Assembly: GCF_024518675.1 (NCBI RefSeq)
Contig: NZ_JANIGL010000001.1
Location: 744,001-808,000, forward strand
Direction of reading: 5' to 3'
DNA: 64,000 bases
Source of the DNA: Pseudoalteromonas shioyasakiensis
GTDB taxonomy: Bacteria > Pseudomonadota > Gammaproteobacteria > Enterobacterales > Alteromonadaceae
Shown here: in pieces, positions 61,329 through 64,000 of the stretch
Position numbering within the stretch: the stretch's first letter is position 1
How the letters are laid out: every line of letters begins with the position of its first letter
Translations under genes and position numbers: made by a program
Notes under the pieces: generated by a model
Told to the model about the DNA's origin: nothing
What the model saw: only the letters and a program-made list of their open reading frames with translations
Database searches by the model: none

Positions 61329-62843
61329 TTAGTCAGCTAAATTGCTTTTTTCTTTTCTCTTTTGTTCTAACCGCTTTTCCCAGAAAGTCGCATTTTTTAT
61401 GCCTAATTTAACCGGGTCAAATGTAATTTCACCACCGGCTTTCTTTTGTTCTTCGTAATCGCGTAAACAATTCAGAGCAGGCTTTGCAACAAAGAAAATA
61501 GCCAATATACCTACAATGTTGATCCATGCCATCAGCCCTACACCAATATCACCAATACTCCAGATGTAGCCAGAATTATTAACCATGCCGTATGCCACCA
61601 TAAACATAATAACCAACTTAACGATTAAAAGTGGGATGCTGCCTTTAAAGTAACGGTTTAGATAAGCCACATTGGTTTCTGCAATGTAGTAATACGCAAG
61701 AATTGTGGTAAACGCGAAGAAGAATAAAGCGACACCAACAAAGGCTTCGCCAAATCCACCAAATACACTAAATAAAGCCATTTGAGTAAATGCAGCTGAG
61801 CCAACTTCGGTTGCAGCATCAACATTTTGTACAATAAATTGCCCAGCGGGTAGTTCACCAACAACATTGTATTGTTGAGTGATTAATATCATTAATGCGG
61901 TCGCTGTACAGACAAAAATGGTATCAACATACACTGAAAAAGCTTGTACTAAGCCTTGTTGTGCTGGGTGATCAACTTCTGCAGCAGCCGCTGCATGTGG
62001 GCCTGTACCTTGCCCTGCTTCGTTAGAGTAAATACCACGTTTTACACCCCAGCCAATCGCTGCACCAAAACCAGCTTGTGCTGTAAATGCATCTGAGAAA
62101 ATCAATGAGAAGATTCCCGGTACTTTATCAACATTTAAAAATACCACGATCAACGCTAATACAATGTAACCTAGCGCCATAAATGGCACGACTACTTGGG
62201 TAAAATTAGCAATACGCTTAATGCCACCAAAAATAATAAAGGCTAACACAATTAAAATAATCGCTAATGCCACTAATTTAAATGTACCAACCTCACCAAA
62301 ACTCGTTGATACCATTTCACCATTACCAAATACTTGGGTAAACGCGTTACCGACGGCATTGGCTTGAACACCGGGTAAAAATACACCACACGCTATAATT
62401 GCAGAAACGGCAAATAAAATACCCAACCACTTTTGCTCTAAGCAACGATCAAAATAGTAAGCTGGGCCACCCCGATATTGGCCGTCTTCTTCTGTTTTAT
62501 AAATTTGCCCTAATGTAGACTCTGCATATGCAGTACTCGCACCTAAGAATGCAACAACCCACATCCAAAAAATTGCCCCTGGGCCACCAAAACCGATTGC
62601 AGCAGCTACACCTGCGATGTTACCTACCCCAACACGTCCAGATAATGAAACGGCAAGAGCTTGGAAAGACGAAATACCCGTAGTTGAACGGTTAGAAGTG
62701 AGTAACAGTTTACACATTTCTTTAAAGTGTCTAACCTGGGCAAAGCGAGTTAGAATTGAATAAAATAGACCTGCGCCTAGACATAAGTAAATGAGTGCGC
62801 TACTCCAAACTACGTCATTAACGGCACTTACAAAAGCTTCCAT
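61329..62843 (-). CDS. AGCS-family alanine/glycine:sodium symporter
   Basis: A 504-residue inner-membrane transporter with about 11 helices of the alanine or glycine:cation symporter family. It has LSGRVGVGNIAGVAAAIGFG, GPGAIFWMWVVAFLGASTAY, WGVKRGIYSNEAGQGTGPHA and AAAEVDHPAQQGLVQAFSVY, which are the family signatures. A charged C-terminal tail of about 45 residues follows the last helix. It probably imports alanine or glycine with sodium. Monocistronic. Confidence 0.93.
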   Translation of the reverse strand: MEAFVSAVNDVVWSSALIYLCLGAGLFYSILTRFAQVRHFKEMCKLLLTSNRSTTGISSFQALAVSLSGRVGVGNIAGVAAAIGFGGPGAIFWMWVVAFLGASTAYAESTLGQIYKTEEDGQYRGGPAYYFDRCLEQKWLGILFAVSAIIACGVFLPGVQANAVGNAFTQVFGNGEMVSTSFGEVGTFKLVALAIILIVLAFIIFGGIKRIANFTQVVVPFMALGYIVLALIVVFLNVDKVPGIFSLIFSDAFTAQAGFGAAIGWGVKRGIYSNEAGQGTGPHAAAAAEVDHPAQQGLVQAFSVYVDTIFVCTATALMILITQQYNVVGELPAGQFIVQNVDAATEVGSAAFTQMALFSVFGGFGEAFVGVALFFFAFTTILAYYYIAETNVAYLNRYFKGSIPLLIVKLVIMFMVAYGMVNNSGYIWSIGDIGVGLMAWINIVGILAIFFVAKPALNCLRDYEEQKKAGGEITFDPVKLGIKNATFWEKRLEQKRKEKSNLAD

Positions 62844-63163
62844 GGATATCCTCTATAATTATATTTTTTATTTTTAGTTACGAGACTCTGTTTTAGTTAC
62901 TCAGAATGCGCGACATACGTAATAAATAAGAAAGCTTAATTAACTTTCAGCTTTTTTCATATTAACTTAAACCAATCACTTTAGTTAACACTTAATTTTC
63001 ATTATCACTAATTTATTCAACTGCCCGCACAAACTTTATGAAATATTATTCAAATTTTTGTTTTATATTTAAACAACTAAAGAGTTTCCTGCTGAATTTA
63101 CAATAAAGTTATCGCTCATATTGTAATGGGCATCAGCCTTAGTTAATGCCCATTACTTAGTGA
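62844..63163. other. Intergenic region with a hairpin near the M14 gene
   Basis: About 320 AT-rich bp. It probably holds the AGCS promoter on the left. At 63123-63156 there is an 11-bp perfect stem, GTAATGGGCAT / ATGCCCATTAC, 8 bp after the carboxypeptidase stop. It is a likely terminator, though without a T-run. Nothing else is seen. Confidence 0.6.
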
Positions 63164-64000
63164 TTATCTAAGCTTATCAACTACATTAACAATTGCCGCT
63201 AACGTGTCTTGACCAAACTGATAAGAACGACGATCAGACCAGCCATAATCTGGATCTGGTAGGTCGTTATTATCTTTAAATGGCATTTCAACGGTGTAAG
63301 CAAGTGCATTAAACTCTTGTGCAACCGCAGATGAGCCAACCGTTAAGTTAGCTTGGCCTGGTTCATCTTTGTCATAGCCATGAACATCCTGAAATTCAGG
63401 TGTTACAATATGCATTGCTGCTTTAAAGCTATCTTCTAAACCTTTTAAACGCTCGTCATAACATGGGATACCTTCACTACCAGCAAAGAAGTTATAAGGA
63501 ATAGCTTCATCACCGTGGATATCCAAATGCATGTCTAAGCCTGTTTCACGCATTTTATTAAGTACCAAATAAACTTCTGGGCTATTTTCCATACTCGGTG
63601 TTTGCCATTCACGGTTTAAATTAACCCCTTTTGCATTTGTACGCAGGTGCCCACGTACACTGCCATCTGGGTTCATGTTCGGCACTATATAGAAAATAGC
63701 TTTTGATAATAATGCAGCTGCGTGAGGGTCTTCATCATCAAGCAGCTTGTGTAATACACCTTCGACAAACCATTCTGCCATGGTTTCGCCTGGGTGTTGA
63801 CGAGCGGTGATCCAAATCGTTTTTTTATTTTCGTCACTTTCCCCACCAACACGTAATACACTCATATCACGGCCATCAAGTGTTTCACCTAATGTCTCAA
63901 GCTGACACGCTTCTTGGCTTTGCGCCCAAGTAATTAAGTCAAGGTGGCGTTCATAGCTATACGGTGCAAAATAGGCAAAATACACGGTGCCGCATTCAGG
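63164..64000 (-). CDS. M14-family zinc carboxypeptidase, 5' end missing
   Basis: A zinc metallocarboxypeptidase of the M14 family, cytosolic carboxypeptidase-like type. The frame stays open through the right window edge (PECGTVYFAYFAPYSYERH is read before the first possible GTG), and relatives are near 375 residues, so about 100 N-terminal residues lie outside. The zinc ligands are in ARQHPGETMAEW (HxxE) and MHLDIHGDEA, and NPDGSVRGHLRTNAKGVNLN is also typical. It cleaves C-terminal residues from peptides or proteins. Confidence 0.9.
   Translation of the reverse strand, partial: PECGTVYFAYFAPYSYERHLDLITWAQSQEACQLETLGETLDGRDMSVLRVGGESDENKKTIWITARQHPGETMAEWFVEGVLHKLLDDEDPHAAALLSKAIFYIVPNMNPDGSVRGHLRTNAKGVNLNREWQTPSMENSPEVYLVLNKMRETGLDMHLDIHGDEAIPYNFFAGSEGIPCYDERLKGLEDSFKAAMHIVTPEFQDVHGYDKDEPGQANLTVGSSAVAQEFNALAYTVEMPFKDNNDLPDPDYGWSDRRSYQFGQDTLAAIVNVVDKLR

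Overview
The window reads as part of a chromosome from a marine gammaproteobacterium of the order Alteromonadales, most likely Pseudoalteromonas or a close relative. This rests on moderately AT-rich DNA, an Entner-Doudoroff locus under a LacI-type repressor, TonB-dependent receptors paired with flavin-dependent tryptophan-halogenase-like proteins in sugar-uptake loci, and VCR-like integron attC sites. The genus is inferred; no rRNA gene is present to settle it.

Left end (1-10.6 kb): a glucose catabolism locus of eda (cut by the window edge), edd, a LacI-family repressor and glucokinase. It carries three identical 14-bp palindromes, TGACACCGGTGTCA, two before edd and one before glk. A second LacI-family regulator, a putative exported protein, a BCCT transporter, a small membrane protein and a membrane-bound diguanylate cyclase follow. 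At 10.8-24 kb lies a complete beta-glucoside/beta-glucan locus: TonB receptor, two halogenase-like flavoproteins, GH3 lipoprotein glucosidase, GH1 beta-glucosidase, GPH-type sugar symporter and a LacI regulator. Four TGGAAGCGCTTCCA-type operators tie it together.

Middle (24-31 kb): three tandem copies of a 135-residue secreted protein, exonuclease I followed directly by nine copies of a 7-bp repeat, a beta-hydroxyacid dehydrogenase, a glutathione peroxidase overlapping a D-lactate dehydrogenase, and a DUF3592 protein.

At 32.5-42.5 kb lies what I read as an integron gene-cassette array with no integrase in the window (a CALIN). Nearly all genes are small or orphan and point to the minus strand, and each is followed by a TAAC...GTTA-bounded element with internal dyad symmetry (eleven candidates, at least five convincing). 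Cargo includes membrane proteins, a NUDIX-like protein, a serine beta-lactamase-like hydrolase, a GNAT acetyltransferase, two large orphan proteins, a decayed cassette gene and two ORF-less cassettes.

At 42.7-57.2 kb is a maltodextrin/starch locus: GH15, MFS permease, two GH13 amylases, a third halogenase-like flavoprotein, a TonB receptor and a divergent GH13 alpha-glucosidase. Palindromes TGCATACGTATKCA stand before three transcription units. An 18-nt identical copy precedes an esterase at 31.4 kb, on the far side of the cassette array, so the array may interrupt one regulon. The right end (57-64 kb) is ordinary core genome: a DUF1439 lipoprotein, a DUF349 protein, a DUF1315 protein, a zinc-ribbon protein, an AGCS amino-acid:cation symporter and an M14 carboxypeptidase cut by the edge.
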